The position numbers were made by a program, and so were the translations under genes. Positions 36,093 to 36,995 of a stretch of 36,995 bases of DNA are shown here, piece by piece. The stretch is taken from contig NZ_CAJTMT010000031.1 in the NCBI RefSeq assembly GCF_910577345.1, forward strand, positions 1 to 36,995. Reading direction: 5' to 3'. The notes beneath the pieces are model-generated. The model worked only from the letters and a program-made list of their open reading frames with translations. It ran no database searches and was not told the DNA's origin. Numbering within the stretch: position 1 is the stretch's first letter; each line of letters begins with the position of its first letter. The stretch is from an uncultured Duncaniella sp. (GTDB lineage Bacteria > Bacteroidota > Bacteroidia > Bacteroidales > Muribaculaceae).

Positions 36093-36210
36093 CAAAAGCA
36101 CAAAAGGGACACAAGAAACAAAAGATATAATTATAAATTGCCTGAAGATAATATTTTTATTTTGCGGGTGTTTATAATCTTTTGTTTCTTGTGTCCCCCT
36201 TGTGCTTTTG
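36093..36210. repeat. 34-bp inverted repeat with 50-bp centre
   Basis: The left arm 36093-36126 (CAAAAGCACAAAAGGGACAC...) and right arm 36177-36210 (...GTGTCCCCCTTGTGCTTTTG) are reverse complements with two mismatches. Similarity continues weakly inward (ATTATAAA against TTTATAAT). The RNA would form a long stem downstream of the operon and could serve as its end, but no discrete U-tract follows. The layout resembles a small non-autonomous mobile repeat. Confidence 0.75.
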
Positions 36211-36347
36211 CTCGATCATATAACAAATTTGTTATATTGCTTCGTGCTAATGGGGAACGTGTTATAGGGACTTTTGTGCTTTTGCTCTATCATATAACAA
36301 ATTTGTTATATTGCTTCGGGCTAATGCGGAACGTGTTATGGGGACTT
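36200..36347. repeat. Two 74-bp direct repeats, each with an 18-bp perfect palindrome
   Basis: 36200-36273 and 36274-36347 are tandem copies with about five differences. Each contains the perfect palindrome TATAACAAATTTGTTATA, at 36219-36236 and 36293-36310. A partial, degraded third copy may begin at 36348. The first copy overlaps the right arm of the 34-bp inverted repeat, so the two structures grew from the same sequence. The 121-codon ORF across this stretch is an artefact of the repeats. I see nothing in 36420-36535. Confidence 0.8.
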
Positions 36348-36557
36348 TTGTCATTTTATGCTATTGCTCTTTTTGTGTTCTTGCCTATTTGTACTCTTGT
36401 TCTTCTATGCGCCAAAAAATAACATTGTCCATTAAACTATTGCAGTCATAGGCACCCACTTCCATAATCACGTCACAGAATAAGCAGCGAAGTCCAAACG
36501 GAGATTCCATTAACAGCTTAAATAAAAATAACAAAAGTGATGGATAGTGATATAGCA

Positions 36558-36920
36558 GCGTTATAACAACCTCACCTAGCCGGATGGCAATTGGTCAGCA
36601 GCGTTGTGACCTCACCTTGCCGGATAGCAGTTGGTTAGCAGCATTGTGACCTTACCTTGCCGGATGGCAGTTGGTCAGCAGCGTTGTGACCTCACCTTAT
36701 CGGATGGTAGTTGGTCAGTAGCGTTGTGCCCTCACCTTACCGGATGGCAATCGGTCCGCAGCGTTGTGACCTCACCTTACCGGATGGCAATCGGTCCGCA
36801 GCGTTGTGACCTCACCTTACCGGATGGCAATCGGTCCGCAGTGTTGTGACCTCACCTTACCGGATGGCAATTGGTCAGCGGCGTTGTGCCCTCATCTTGC
36901 CGGATGGCAATTGGTTAGCT
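36558..36920. repeat. Nine-copy 40-bp tandem repeat array (VNTR-like)
   Basis: Units begin at 36558 (with a 3-bp insertion), 36601, 36641, 36681, 36721, 36761, 36801, 36841 and 36881. The consensus starts GCGTTGTGACCTCACCTTAC and continues CGGATGGCAATCGGTCCGCA. The units at 36761 and 36801 are identical and the outer ones diverge, which points to expansion from the centre. The unit length is not a multiple of three, so a reading frame through it changes phase with each copy. No spacers separate the units, so it is not a CRISPR array. Confidence 0.9.
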
Positions 36921-36995
36921 GCGAAGCAGCGGTGCGGTGGTAGCCCCTCATCGAGCGGAAACGCAATGAAGCCCGCAGGGCGAAATTGCGTTCCG
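36921..36995. repeat. Interspersed repeat element, right-hand terminal part
   Basis: 36926-36991 repeats the left-end sequence 51-116 in direct orientation with about four mismatches, including the terminal hairpin (ACGCAAT 36961-36967 with ATTGCGT 36985-36991). Together with 36537-36559 it brackets the 40-bp array. The window ends inside or at the edge of the element, so its full extent is not visible. Confidence 0.8.

Noticed and set aside
36057..36422. 121-codon plus-strand ORF with hydrophobic stretches
   Set aside because: It runs across the inverted repeat and the 74-bp direct repeats; its composition reflects AT-rich repeats and nothing resembles a known protein.
36631..36849. 72-codon ORF through the tandem array
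   Set aside because: The 40-bp unit is not a multiple of three, so the repeats are read in three phases; the ORF is a by-product of stop-poor repeats.
36558..36920. Possible CRISPR array
   Set aside because: Units abut directly with no unique spacers and no cas genes are in the window.
31..36991. Terminal direct repeats as attachment sites of an integrated element
   Set aside because: No integrase, transposase or tRNA gene is visible, and the copies look like an interspersed repeat rather than att sites.

Overview
The window looks like chromosomal DNA of a gut-type Bacteroidales bacterium. Supporting this: Sus-type secreted glycoside hydrolases with N-terminal signal peptides, AT-rich leaders without Shine-Dalgarno sites, and a Bacteroidetes-type promoter (TAnnTTTG -7 element) ahead of the main operon. 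The compact layout and repeats would suit Muribaculaceae, but I cannot assign a family from sequence alone.

Layout. Bases 1-187 hold one copy of an interspersed repeat. Bases 188-4931 carry a three-gene minus-strand operon, read from right to left: a GH29 alpha-L-fucosidase, CutC, and a multidomain transglutaminase-like protein. A 233-bp divergent intergenic region (4932-5164) carries a promoter and a striking set of three ACTTATTGT half-sites. Bases 5165-35961 form one plus-strand run of 11 enzyme genes with short gaps: GH127, GH141, GH78, GH138, GH137-GH2 fusion, GH2, GH2, GH106, SGNH esterase, DUF5703/GH95-like (probable GH139), GH2, followed by a PL1-like pectate lyase (12 genes in all). 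Bases 35962-36995 are non-coding and unusually rich in repeats.

Function. The content and order match, gene for gene, the rhamnogalacturonan-II (RG-II) enzymes of Bacteroides thetaiotaomicron as I remember them (BT1003-BT1002-BT1001 / BT0997-BT0996 / BT0993-BT0992 / BT0986-BT0985-BT0984-BT0983 / BT0980). Catalytic residues recalled for BT0996, BT0986, BT1001 and the GH138 enzyme BPA0997 fall at the same or constantly offset positions here. On that basis the operon could strip nearly all of chain B (L-Araf, Rha, L-Arap, Gal, 2-O-methyl-fucose, aceric acid, Rha) and much of chain A (both GalA residues, GlcA, Fuc), with a lyase for the homogalacturonan backbone. Missing from the window are SusC/SusD transport proteins, a regulator, the GH140 apiosidase, the GH95 L-galactosidase and the Kdo/Dha enzymes. 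These must lie elsewhere or be replaced.

The least explained parts are the repeats. There is a perfect 28-bp inverted repeat 14 bp before the GH137-GH2 start. An interspersed element at both window ends appears once empty and once carrying nine 40-bp tandem units. A cluster of three further repeat types follows the pectate lyase.
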